Positions 40,969 to 48,730 of a stretch of DNA of 64,000 nucleotides are shown here, piece after piece. The position numbers and the translations under genes were made by a program. Source of the DNA: Streptomyces filamentosus (lineage in GTDB: Bacteria; Actinomycetota; Actinomycetes; Streptomycetales; Streptomycetaceae); the NCBI RefSeq assembly GCF_014654895.1, contig NZ_BNBE01000003.1, forward strand, positions 86,001-150,000, in the 5' to 3' direction. Under the pieces are notes generated by a model. The model searched no databases. It was not told the DNA's origin and was given only the letters and a program-made list of their open reading frames with translations. The stretch's first letter is position 1; each line of letters begins with the position of its first letter.

Positions 40969-41745
40969 TCAGACCGTCCGTGCGGAACGACGGTACGAGA
41001 CCGCCGCGTAGCCGCCGAAGAGCACCGCCCAGCCGGCGATCACCGCGAGGCCCGCGGCTCCCGGCGCGCGCCCCCCGGCCAGGGCCGCCCCCAGTTCCGC
41101 GAAGCGGTTCGTGGGCGTCCAGGCGGACAGCCCGGCCAGCCAGCCGGGGAAGAGGGAGACGGGGAACCACAGGCCGCCGACGACCGCCAGGCCGAGGTTG
41201 CAGGCCACGTTCACCACGCCGGCGGTCTGCGCCGAGAGGCGGTAGCCGTTGCCGAGGCCGAGCAGGGTGAAGGGCAGCGAGCCGAGCCACAGCGCGACGG
41301 CCACCGCCGCCCAGTGCGCGGGGGACATCCGCACGCCGTTGAGGAGGCCGCCCGCCAGCAGGATGGCGGCGATCGCCGGCAGCACCACGACCGTGCCGGT
41401 CAGGGCCCGCCCGGTGACGACCCGGCGCGGGGTCATCGGCGTGATCCGCAGCTGCCGCAGCCAGCCGGTGGACTTGTCCTCGGCGACGCCGGTGCCCAGC
41501 GAGAGGGCCGCGCCCATCGCCCCGTACGCGGCCATGCCCACCATCGCGACCGTCCTGTAGGCGGGGTCGTTCTGTCCGCCGAGGTTGGTGAAGAGCAGGT
41601 ACATCATGACCGGGACGCCGATGGTGGAGATGACGAAGCCGGGGTCCCGCAGGGCGCGGCGGGTCTCCAGGCCGACGTAGGCGGCGGTGGTCGAGAGGAC
41701 CGAGGGGGCCGGCGGGGTCGCGGGGGAGGAGGTGGGGGTGCTCAT
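40969..41745 (-). CDS. ABC-2 type transporter permease
   Basis: 258 residues with about six membrane segments: FVISTIGVPVMMYLLFTNL, TVVVLPAIAAILLAGGLL, WAAVAVALWLGSLPFTLLGLG, GVVNVACNLGLAVVGGLWFPVSLFPGWLAGLSAWTPTNRFAELG (the ABC-2 signature with the PxxxLPxW-like helix), and GLAVIAGWAVLFGGYAAVSY. Its ATG overlaps the ATPase stop (ATGA). It forms an exporter, probably for a drug or lipid, with the ATPase encoded upstream. The DesK-like kinase follows 14 bases later. Confidence 0.9.
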   Translation of the reverse strand: MSTPTSSPATPPAPSVLSTTAAYVGLETRRALRDPGFVISTIGVPVMMYLLFTNLGGQNDPAYRTVAMVGMAAYGAMGAALSLGTGVAEDKSTGWLRQLRITPMTPRRVVTGRALTGTVVVLPAIAAILLAGGLLNGVRMSPAHWAAVAVALWLGSLPFTLLGLGNGYRLSAQTAGVVNVACNLGLAVVGGLWFPVSLFPGWLAGLSAWTPTNRFAELGAALAGGRAPGAAGLAVIAGWAVLFGGYAAVSYRRSARTV

Positions 41746-42662
41746 CGGCTCGGCTCCGGTTCCGGGGTGGCGCCCGCGCGGGCGCGGGTGAGGGCGAGGA
41801 AGGCGTCGTTGAGGGTGAGCGGGGCCACTTCGAGGCCCCGGATCGCGTCCCGCGCGGCCAGCGCCCGCACGGTCGCGTCGGAGTCGTCGGTGCGGAGCCG
41901 GGCGCGGTCGCCCCGGATCTCCACCTCGGTCACCCCGGGCAGGCCGGAGAGGTACGCGGACGGGGCGCCGCCCAGGTCGAGGGAGACGAGCGCCCCGCCG
42001 GCCGCCCGCTTCAGGTCCTCGGGCGTGCCGTCGGCGACGACCCGTCCGGCGTCGAGGACGACGATCCGGTCGGCGAAGGAGTCGGCCTCCTCCAGGTAGT
42101 GGGTGGAGAACAGGACGGTGTTGCCCCGCCGGGCGTAGCCGTGCATGGCCTCCCAGAACTCGCCGCGGGCCTCCACGTCGAGCGCGGAGGTCGGCTCGTC
42201 GAGGACGATCAGCTCCGGGTTGCCGGCCAGCGCGACGGCGAACCGGACCCGCTGGGCCTGGCCGCCGGAGAGGCGGTCCACCCGCCGGTCGGCGAGGGCG
42301 GTGAGCCCGGCGAGGGCGAGGGCGTCCGCGACGGGCATCGGCCGGGGGTAGGTCCGGGCGACGAAGCCGACGAGCTCGCGGACGGTGACGCGGGAGACCG
42401 CGCGGCCCTCCTGGAGCATCGCCCCGACCCGGCCCGCGAGGACGGCCTGCTCGGGGGTGGTGCCGAGGAGCGAGATCCGGCCGCCGTCGGGGACGTCGAG
42501 GCCGAGCAGCATGCCGATGGCGGTGGACTTCCCGGCGCCGTTGCGCCCCAGCAGGGCGAGGGTCTCGCCGCGCCGGACGGTGAGGTCCACGCCGTCGGCG
42601 GCCCGGACGGAGCCGTAGGTCTTGGTGACCGCCTCGAAGACGGCCGCGGGTTCCTTCGTCAT
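41742..42662 (-). CDS. ABC transporter ATP-binding protein, DrrA-like
   Basis: 306 residues. Walker A ALLGRNGAGKSTAIGML (about 38-54), signature LSGGQAQRVRFAVALAG (about 139) and Walker B LIVLDEPTSALDVEARGEF (about 158), then the H-loop in VLFSTHYLEEAD. A C-terminal extension with LTLNDAFLALTRAR is typical of drug-resistance ABC ATPases. CGGAG precedes the ATG. It couples with the permease at 40969-41745 and lies in one operon with the kinase and (beyond the IS) the regulator. No resistance substrate can be assigned. Confidence 0.92.
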   Translation of the reverse strand: MTKEPAAVFEAVTKTYGSVRAADGVDLTVRRGETLALLGRNGAGKSTAIGMLLGLDVPDGGRISLLGTTPEQAVLAGRVGAMLQEGRAVSRVTVRELVGFVARTYPRPMPVADALALAGLTALADRRVDRLSGGQAQRVRFAVALAGNPELIVLDEPTSALDVEARGEFWEAMHGYARRGNTVLFSTHYLEEADSFADRIVVLDAGRVVADGTPEDLKRAAGGALVSLDLGGAPSAYLSGLPGVTEVEIRGDRARLRTDDSDATVRALAARDAIRGLEVAPLTLNDAFLALTRARAGATPEPEPSR

Positions 42663-42757
42663 GCTCCGAAGGTACGGAGCGGGGGGCCGGGCCCGGCAGG
42701 TCCCGGCGTACGGACCTGGCGGTGACAAATGTCCCGGGCGGCTCCCTCCGCACGTGC

Positions 42758-42772
42758 CTGACGTGCCGTCAA
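42758..42772. promoter_or_regulatory. CTGAC-N5-GTCAA inverted repeat, first of two tandem copies
   Basis: CTGACGTGCCGTCAA differs by one end base from a perfect inverted repeat and lies 45 bp from the second copy at 42803. It is in the divergent region between the ABC operon and the MaoC operon. Confidence 0.5.
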
Positions 42773-42802
42773 GTGCGGTATGCGTGGGGGTTCTCCAGCT
42801 AA

Positions 42803-42817
42803 CTGACGTACCGTCAG
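42803..42817. promoter_or_regulatory. CTGAC-N5-GTCAG inverted repeat, second copy
   Basis: CTGACGTACCGTCAG, with the N5 itself partly symmetric. It lies 62 bp before the KstR box of the MaoC operon. The same class of element is found before the F420 oxidoreductase and FadE34-like genes. Confidence 0.55.
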
Positions 42818-42879
42818 GCAAGTGGCGTACGAGGGTTCCCAACGCCCCGCCCCTCCGCTATACATGGGGGACACCGAAC

Positions 42880-42893
42880 TGGAACGCGTTCTA
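42880..42893. promoter_or_regulatory. KstR box before the MaoC-ADH-SDR operon
   Basis: TGGAACGCGTTCTA fits TNNAACNNGTTNNA perfectly and is nearly identical to the box at 29953. Its final TA opens the -10-like TACATC (42892-42897). The MaoC start at 43000 lies 107 bases downstream. Confidence 0.8.
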
Positions 42894-42999
42894 CATCGGC
42901 GCGTACGGGACGGTTCCCGCACGGCCTCGGCGTGACCGACGGTGCGGACGGTCGCGCCGAGGTCTTCCCCTCCAAGGACCTCCAAGGAGCAGCAAGCCG

Positions 43000-43854
43000 A
43001 TGCCCATCGACGCCGCCAAGGCCCTCGCCGCGGAACCCCGCAGCGCCGAGATCGCCTGGGACCACAAGGACGTCCAGCTCTACCACCTCGGCCTCGGCGC
43101 CGGCAGCCCCGCCACCGACCCGGCGGAACTGCGCTACACCCTGGAGTCCCGGCTCCACGTCCTGCCCAGCTTCGCCACCGTCGCGGGCGCCGGCATGGGG
43201 GTCGTCGGCGGGCTCTCCGCCCCCGGCATCGACATCGACCTCGCCGCCGTCCTCCACGGCGGCCAGTCGATCACCCTCCACCGCCCGCTGCCCACCGGCG
43301 GCCGGGCCGTCTCCACCTCCCGCGTCGCCGCCGTCCACGACAAGGGCAAGGCCGCCATCCTCGTGCTCCGCTCCGAGGCCGCCGACGACGAGGGCCCGCT
43401 GTGGACCTCCGACGCCCAGATCTTCGTCCGCGGCGAGGGCGGCTGGGGCGGCGACCGCGGCCCCTCCGAGCGCCTCGAACTCCCCGACCGCGAGCCCGAC
43501 AGGACCGTCGAGCGCCCGGTCCGCGAGGAACAGGCCCTGCTCTACCGCCTCTCCGGCGACTGGAACCCGCTCCACGCCGACCCCGAGTTCGCCGCCCTCG
43601 CGGGCTTCGACCGCCCGATCCTGCACGGCCTGTGCACCTACGGCATGACGCTCAAGGCGGTGGTCGACACGCTGCTCGGCGGCGACGTCACCCGGGTCCG
43701 CGCCTACCGCACCCGCTTCGCCGGGGTCGTCTTCCCCGGCGAGACCCTGCGCGTCCGGATGTGGGCCGGGGACGGCCGCGTCCAGGTCACGGTGACGGCC
43801 GTCGAGCGCGACGACGCCCCGGTCCTCGCCGACACCCTCGTCACCCACTCGTAG
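43000..43854 (+). CDS. MaoC-type double hotdog enoyl-CoA hydratase, Rv3538-like
   Basis: 284 residues. The start MPIDAAKALAAEPRSAEIAWDHKDVQLYHLGLGAGSPATDPAELRY and the second half EEQALLYRLSGDWNPLHADPEFAALAGFDRPILHGLCTYGMTLKAVVDTLL match, from memory, mycobacterial Rv3538 (ChsH3-like), a steroid enoyl-CoA hydratase. The hydratase motif with catalytic Asp and His is DWNPLHADPEFAALAGF...ILHGLCTYG. It hydrates a trans-2-enoyl-CoA after the dehydrogenase step. First gene of a three-gene unit behind a KstR box. Confidence 0.92.
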   Translation: MPIDAAKALAAEPRSAEIAWDHKDVQLYHLGLGAGSPATDPAELRYTLESRLHVLPSFATVAGAGMGVVGGLSAPGIDIDLAAVLHGGQSITLHRPLPTGGRAVSTSRVAAVHDKGKAAILVLRSEAADDEGPLWTSDAQIFVRGEGGWGGDRGPSERLELPDREPDRTVERPVREEQALLYRLSGDWNPLHADPEFAALAGFDRPILHGLCTYGMTLKAVVDTLLGGDVTRVRAYRTRFAGVVFPGETLRVRMWAGDGRVQVTVTAVERDDAPVLADTLVTHS

Positions 43855-43878
43855 ATCCGTCCCGGAGGGAGCCGCACC

Positions 43879-44955
43879 ATGCGCGCAGCCGTACTGCACG
43901 AGATCGGCCAGGACAAACTGGAGGTCCTCGACGACGTCGAGGCGGTGGGCTTCGGCCCGGGCAGGGTGCGGATCCGGGTGCGGGCCACCGGCCTGTGCCA
44001 CTCCGACGTCTCCGCCATGAGCGGCGTCCTGCCGCAGCCCGCCCCCTTCATCCCCGGCCACGAGGGCGCCGGCGAGATCCTCGACGTCGGCGACGGCGTC
44101 ACCGGACTGACCCCGGGCCAGCGGGTCCTGCTCTGCTGGCTCCCCGCCTGCGGTTCCTGCCCCGCCTGTAGGCGCGGCCAGACCCAGCTCTGCCTCGCCG
44201 GCTTCATGAACGCCGGCACCCCCAACTTCAAGCGCCCCGGCGGGGACGTCTTCGGCTTCGCCGGCACCGGCACCTTCACCGAGGAGGTCGTCGTCGACGC
44301 CGGCTGCGCCGTCCCCATCCCGGACGACGTGCCCTTCGACATCGCCGCCCTCATCGGCTGCGGCGTCACCACCGGCCTCGGCGCCGCCATCAACACCGCC
44401 AAGGTGGAGGCCGGTTCCTCGGTCGCCGTCATCGGCTGCGGCGGCGTCGGCATCTCCGCGATCCAGGGCGCCAAGCTCCGGGGCGCGGCCCAGATCGTCG
44501 CCGTCGACCCCGTCGCGTCCCGCCGCGAGGCCGCCCTCCGCTTCGGCGCCACCGAGGCCGTCGCCCCCGAGGGACTGGCCGACGCCAAGCAGCGGATCAC
44601 CGCCGGCGAGGGCTTCGACTACGTCTTCGAGGTCGTCGGCAGGTCCGCCACCGCACGCACCGCGTACGAGACGACCCGGCGCGGCGGCACCCTCTGCGTC
44701 GTCGGCGCCGGCGCCATGGACGACAACCTCCAGCTCAACATGTTCGAGCTGTTCTTCGACGAGAAGCGGATCCTGCCCTCGATGTACGGCGGCGGGGACG
44801 TCCTGCGGTCGTACGAGCGGGCCATCGCCCTCTGGCGGGCCGGCCGCATCGACCTGGAGTCGCTCATCACCCACCGGGTCCCGCTGGCGAACGTCAACGA
44901 GGCCCTGGAACAGATGCGGACCGGCACGGCCCTCCGCACCTGCATCGAGATCTGA
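43879..44955 (+). CDS. Zinc-dependent alcohol dehydrogenase, class III-like
   Basis: 358 residues; GGAGGGAG before the ATG. Catalytic zinc ligands: Cys in TGLCHSD and His/Glu in GHEGAGEI. Four structural-zinc Cys are in CGSCPACRRGQTQLC. The NAD-binding Rossmann motif is VAVIGCGGVGISAIQGAKL. Comparable enzymes of the AdhD/AdhE2 kind occur in the mycobacterial steroid regulon. It would oxidise an alcohol formed in the pathway or a hydroxyacyl group. It follows MaoC by 24 bases and precedes the SDR by 32. Confidence 0.9.
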   Translation: MRAAVLHEIGQDKLEVLDDVEAVGFGPGRVRIRVRATGLCHSDVSAMSGVLPQPAPFIPGHEGAGEILDVGDGVTGLTPGQRVLLCWLPACGSCPACRRGQTQLCLAGFMNAGTPNFKRPGGDVFGFAGTGTFTEEVVVDAGCAVPIPDDVPFDIAALIGCGVTTGLGAAINTAKVEAGSSVAVIGCGGVGISAIQGAKLRGAAQIVAVDPVASRREAALRFGATEAVAPEGLADAKQRITAGEGFDYVFEVVGRSATARTAYETTRRGGTLCVVGAGAMDDNLQLNMFELFFDEKRILPSMYGGGDVLRSYERAIALWRAGRIDLESLITHRVPLANVNEALEQMRTGTALRTCIEI

Positions 44956-44987
44956 CGCCCCCGCACCGAGAACCGAGAGGACCCGTC

Positions 44988-45932
44988 ATGACACTGCCTC
45001 TTGAGGGGCTGAGCGCGATCGTCACCGGCGCCGGACGCGGACTCGGCCGCGCCGAGGCGCTCGAACTGGCCCGGCTCGGCGCGTCCGTCGTCGTCAACGA
45101 CTACGGGCAGCCCGGCCGGGACGGCTCCGGGGAGGCGTCGGCCGCCCCCGCCGAGGAGGTGGCCGCCGAGATCACCGCCGCCGGCGGCCGGGCCGTCGCC
45201 CACCTCGGCGACGTCTCCGACTTCGAGACCGCGCGGGCCCTGGTCGACCTGGCCGTCGCCGAGTTCGGCAAGCTCGACGTCCTGGTCAACAACGCGGGCA
45301 TCCTCCGCGACCGGATGATCTTCTCCATGAGCGAGGACGAGTGGGACTCGGTCGTCCGCGTCCACCTCAAGGGCCACTTCAACACCACCCACTTCGCGGC
45401 CGTGCACTGGCGCGGCCGGGCCAAGGCGGGGGAGACCGGCGTCTACGGCCGGATCGTCAACACCTCCTCCGAGGCATTCCTCGCCGGATCCGCGGGACAG
45501 CCCAACTACGCGGCGGCCAAGGGCGGCATCGTCGGCCTGACCACCTCCACGGCGCTCGCGCTCGCCAAGTACGGCGTGACCGCCAACGCCATCTGCCCGC
45601 GCGCCCGGACCCGCATGACGGAGGACGTCTTCGCCGGCTTCGCCGAACCCTCCGGCGAGGACGAGCTCGACCCGCTGTCGCCCGAGCACGTCGCCCCGCT
45701 CGTCGGCTACCTCGCCTCCCCGGCCGCCGCCCGGGTCAACGGACAGCTGCTCGTCGTCCACGGCGGTATGGTCGCGGTCGTCGAACGGCCCCGGGTGGCC
45801 GCCAAGTTCGACACCGCCAAGGAAGCCTTCGGCTACGAGGAACTGGACGGACTGCTCTCGCCGTACTTCGCGGAGCGCCCGCCCAACGAGACCTTCGCGG
45901 CGGCCGAGGTGCTGGGCCTGAAGAAGGGCTGA
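44988..45932 (+). CDS. Short-chain dehydrogenase, Hsd4A-like (3-hydroxyacyl-CoA / 17-beta-hydroxysteroid type)
   Basis: 314 residues. NAD-binding TGAGRGLGRAEALELARLGASVVVNDYG, catalytic Ser in GRIVNTSSEAFLAGSAGQ, and Tyr-Lys in PNYAAAKGGIVGLT. The long C-terminal part (ARTRMTEDVFAGFAEP, then PLSPEHVAPLVGYLASPAAARVNGQLLVVHGG) matches mycobacterial Hsd4A (Rv3502c), which acts as a dual 3-hydroxyacyl-CoA and 17-beta-hydroxysteroid dehydrogenase. It lies in an operon with an Rv3538-like hydratase, as expected for the oxidation step after hydration. A strong hairpin ends the unit. Confidence 0.92.
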   Translation: MTLPLEGLSAIVTGAGRGLGRAEALELARLGASVVVNDYGQPGRDGSGEASAAPAEEVAAEITAAGGRAVAHLGDVSDFETARALVDLAVAEFGKLDVLVNNAGILRDRMIFSMSEDEWDSVVRVHLKGHFNTTHFAAVHWRGRAKAGETGVYGRIVNTSSEAFLAGSAGQPNYAAAKGGIVGLTTSTALALAKYGVTANAICPRARTRMTEDVFAGFAEPSGEDELDPLSPEHVAPLVGYLASPAAARVNGQLLVVHGGMVAVVERPRVAAKFDTAKEAFGYEELDGLLSPYFAERPPNETFAAAEVLGLKKG

Positions 45933-45961
45933 ACCGCACACCGGGGGGTGGAGGGGACGGC

Positions 45962-45997
45962 GAAGGGCCCCGGGGGAGCGGATCCCCCGGGGCCCTT
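45962..45997. terminator. Strong hairpin terminator after the SDR gene
   Basis: A 16-bp perfect stem (GAAGGGCCCCGGGGGA and its complement) with a 5-base loop lies 29 bases after the SDR stop. It can also serve the small minus-strand gene at 46022. Confidence 0.9.
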
Positions 45998-46021
45998 CAC
46001 CGCGCTTCGAGGGGGAGGGGA

Positions 46022-46159
46022 CTAGCCCTCCTCCCCCTCCCGGCGGTGCCGGCCGTGCGCGGCGGAGGAGGGCTCCTCCGCCGACGCGGCCGGGCCGCGG
46101 TGCCGTCCGGCGCCCGCGCCCTGCGATTCCTGCGCGGTCTGCGTGCTGTCGTCCGCCAT
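46022..46159 (-). CDS. Small hydrophilic protein with GRHR repeats
   Basis: 45 residues, starting MADDSTQTAQESQGAGAGRHRG and ending HGRHRREGEEG. It contains the repeated GRHR(G/R) element twice, with acidic and Ala/Ser-rich spacers and no hydrophobic segment. GGGGTGAG lies upstream of the ATG. Small proteins of this pattern occur in Streptomyces from what I remember, without known function. Start and stop are both clean and the codon use matches the genome, so it looks coding in spite of its size. Confidence 0.6.
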   Translation of the reverse strand: MADDSTQTAQESQGAGAGRHRGPAASAEEPSSAAHGRHRREGEEG

Positions 46160-46213
46160 GGTGGTGCTCACCCCGTTGACTTGCCCTACACGTGCTGTGG
46201 TGCGGCGGAGATT

Positions 46214-47383
46214 CTAACCAGCGGGTCTACGGTCCGTCAGGGGCGCCTGCTGGAGCGGCACCGGCCGGCAGACGCGCGGCCGCTCCCCCTCCGGCGCCTC
46301 CGCGGGCGCCGCCTCCCGCTCCACCTCCACCAGGGGCTCCGGCTCCTCCGGCACCGTCAGCCCGGCCAGCGCGCACGGCAGCTCCGGCGTCGAGCACGGC
46401 AGCCGCAGCACGCCCTCCGCCGACCACGCCCCCGCCCCCGCCAGCCACCCGGGCGGCGCCGCCACCTGGTGCATCCGCCGCCCCGAGGGCCGCCACAGCC
46501 CCACCCAGCTGCCGCCCGCCGCGTCGATCCGCAGCGCCACCCCGCAGCTCTCCGGCATCAGCACCTGCCCCGGCTGCACCGCGAAGGGCGTCACCGCCGC
46601 GTCGTCCAGCCGCAGGCACTCCGGGAAGCGCACCGGGAGCAGGCTCCCCAGCACCCCCCAGCCCAGCCGCTCGTGCCCCGGCGAGGGCGCGTCCGAACGG
46701 ATCAGGAGCAGCCCGCTGTCCGGATCCGCCAGCAGCAGCCGGTCATCGCTCGTCTCGGTGATCTGGAGCAGCGGGGACACCTCGCCGCCCCGCTCCAGGT
46801 CCACCGCGACCGTCTTCACCGGCCCGTCGCCCAGCCGCCGGTCCAGCGCCAGCATCCGCCCCGTACGGTCCAGCCAGACCCCGCCCGCGCAGTGCCCGGG
46901 GACCTCCGCGACCCGCTCCGGGCCGAAGGCGCCGCCCGCCACCAGCCACACCACCGTGACCTCGGGGCCCGCGTGCATCGCGTACGCGCAGCTCCTGTCG
47001 GGGGAGGGCGGCAGCAGGACGACGGGCCCCGGGCCCGGGGCCTCCACCGCCCCGAGCTGCAGCTCGCCCGTCCCGGGACCGGTCGGGTACAGCAGCGAGA
47101 AGGTGTGCCGCCGTCCGTCCACCGCGCGGCACACCAGGACCCGCCCGTCGGCCAGCGGCACCAGCCGGGCGTCCGGCTCCTCCGGCTGGTCCAGGGGGAG
47201 CGGCACGGCGTACGGCTCCGGGCCGTCGAGCGTCCAGCGCTCCGCGTACAGGGCGTCCCCGGAACCCGCGAGCCGGGCGGCGTACGCGCCGTTCGCCGTG
47301 ATCGCGAAGCCCCCCGGGGGACGGACGGGCATCCCCTCGTGGTCGCCGTCCTCGGCCGCGGTCTCGATGGCACACGCTGTCAT
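46214..47383 (-). CDS. Predicted beta-propeller hypothetical protein
   Basis: 389 residues; GGAGGTGA, a perfect ribosome site, precedes the ATG at 47383. Repeated short beta motifs (DGRVLVCRAVDGRR, LDRTGRMLALDRRLGDG, SWVGLWRPSGRR) suggest a propeller or similar all-beta fold. There is no signal peptide and no enzyme motif. The C-terminal 40 residues are Pro/Glu-rich. The gene is divergent from the iron-regulated binding protein. I do not recognise the family. Confidence 0.75.
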   Translation of the reverse strand: MTACAIETAAEDGDHEGMPVRPPGGFAITANGAYAARLAGSGDALYAERWTLDGPEPYAVPLPLDQPEEPDARLVPLADGRVLVCRAVDGRRHTFSLLYPTGPGTGELQLGAVEAPGPGPVVLLPPSPDRSCAYAMHAGPEVTVVWLVAGGAFGPERVAEVPGHCAGGVWLDRTGRMLALDRRLGDGPVKTVAVDLERGGEVSPLLQITETSDDRLLLADPDSGLLLIRSDAPSPGHERLGWGVLGSLLPVRFPECLRLDDAAVTPFAVQPGQVLMPESCGVALRIDAAGGSWVGLWRPSGRRMHQVAAPPGWLAGAGAWSAEGVLRLPCSTPELPCALAGLTVPEEPEPLVEVEREAAPAEAPEGERPRVCRPVPLQQAPLTDRRPAG

Positions 47384-47526
47384 CGACTCGTCACCTCCGG
47401 CCACGAAGCTAGTTTTCGCACTTCCTGCCGAACAACACGACCCCGCGCACTTCACACATAAGGGTGGCGGTGCACCGGTTCGACGGAGCGGAGGGGGCCG
47501 GTTGTGCTCCCGGGGCCAGGGGTACG

Positions 47527-47545
47527 TAAGGTAAGGCGAACCTAA
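47527..47545. promoter_or_regulatory. DmdR1-type iron box
   Basis: TAAGGTAAGGCGAACCTAA matches the 19-bp Streptomyces iron box TTAGGTTAGGCTCACCTAA at 15 positions. It lies 78 bp before the siderophore-binding protein and implies iron repression by DmdR1. Confidence 0.8.
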
Positions 47546-47623
47546 GCGGATCCTGTGGCTCCGCCGCGGAACCCCCGTACCCCCGTCCCACCTCGACGTC
47601 CGCCATCGAAGAGGAGCCTCCCG

Positions 47624-48655
47624 ATGTCCCTCCGCCGCCGCGGCACCGCCGCCGCCGTCGCCCTCGCCGCCGCGCTCTCCCTCGCGGCCTGCGGAGGCGG
47701 CGAATCGAACGACGCCTCCGCGAAGGAGGACGCGGCGAAGAAGAAGGACGTCGCCACCGGCGGCAAGGACTTCGGCGACGCCGCCGCCAAGACCGCCGCC
47801 CTGGGCACCGACGCCGAGGCCGGGCAGTTCCCCCGCACCCTCACCCACGCCATGGGCAAGAGCGAGATCAAGGCCGCCCCCAAGCGGGTCGTCGTCCTCG
47901 ACGTCGGCGAGCTCGACAACGTCGTCTCCCTCGGCGTCCAGCCCGTCGGCTACGCCCCCTCCGAGGGCGACGACGGCATCCCCGGCTACCTCGCCGAGGA
48001 CGCCGGCAGCCCCAAGTCGGTCGGCACCATCAACAACCTCAACCTGGAGGCCATCGCCAACCTCCAGCCCGACCTCATCCTCGGCAGCCAGCTCCGCGCC
48101 GCCGACAAGTACGACGAGCTGTCGAAGATCGCGCCCACCGTCTTCTCCATCCGCCCGGGCTTCACCTGGAAGGAGAACTACCTCCTCAACGCCGCCGCCC
48201 TCGACAAGACCGCCGAGGCGAAGGCGAAGCTCGCCGCGTACGAGACCAAGGCGAAGAAGCTGGGCGAGGACGTCGGCCCGAACAAGCCGACCGTCTCGAT
48301 GGTCCGCTACCTCCCGGGCAAGATCCGCCTCTACGCGAAGGCGTCGTTCATCGGCACCATCCTGGAGGACGCGGGCCTGCCCCGCCCGAAGAACCAGCAG
48401 ATCGACGAGCTCGCGGCCGAGATCAGCCCCGAGAAGATCGACCAGGCCGACGGCGACTGGATCTTCACCGGCGTCTACGGCGACGCCGAGGCCACCAAGA
48501 AGGACGCCGCCCAGGGCAACCCGCTCTGGAAGAACCTCAAGGCCGTCAAGGCCGGCCAGGCCAAGGACGTCCCGGACGAGACCTGGTACCTGGGCCTCGG
48601 CGTGACCGCCGCGAACAGCGTCCTCGACGACCTGCGCGCCGACCTGGTGAAGTAG
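47624..48655 (+). CDS. Iron-siderophore ABC transporter substrate-binding lipoprotein
   Basis: 343 residues with lipobox LSLAAC. After a Lys/Asp-rich linker come PKRVVVLDVGELDNVVSLGVQPVGYA and NLEAIANLQPDLILGSQLRAADKYDELSKIAPTVF, then GTILEDAGLPRP and ISPEKIDQADGDWIF, typical of FecB/PeuE-class siderophore-binding proteins. It would hold a ferric siderophore outside the membrane for an ABC importer. No permease or ATPase genes are adjacent, so it must use transporters elsewhere. An iron box precedes it. Confidence 0.93.
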   Translation: MSLRRRGTAAAVALAAALSLAACGGGESNDASAKEDAAKKKDVATGGKDFGDAAAKTAALGTDAEAGQFPRTLTHAMGKSEIKAAPKRVVVLDVGELDNVVSLGVQPVGYAPSEGDDGIPGYLAEDAGSPKSVGTINNLNLEAIANLQPDLILGSQLRAADKYDELSKIAPTVFSIRPGFTWKENYLLNAAALDKTAEAKAKLAAYETKAKKLGEDVGPNKPTVSMVRYLPGKIRLYAKASFIGTILEDAGLPRPKNQQIDELAAEISPEKIDQADGDWIFTGVYGDAEATKKDAAQGNPLWKNLKAVKAGQAKDVPDETWYLGLGVTAANSVLDDLRADLVK

Positions 48656-48730
48656 GCCGCGGGGCGCCCGGCCGGGGCGTCGCCCACGGGCCAGGACGGC
48701 GGGGCACGGAGGACAGGTAGCCTTTCCTCC

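Noticed and set aside
33403..42662. A secondary-metabolite cluster around the MFS pump, two-component pairs and ABC exporter
   Set aside because: No biosynthetic core gene (PKS, NRPS, terpene synthase, lanthipeptide) was seen in this stretch.
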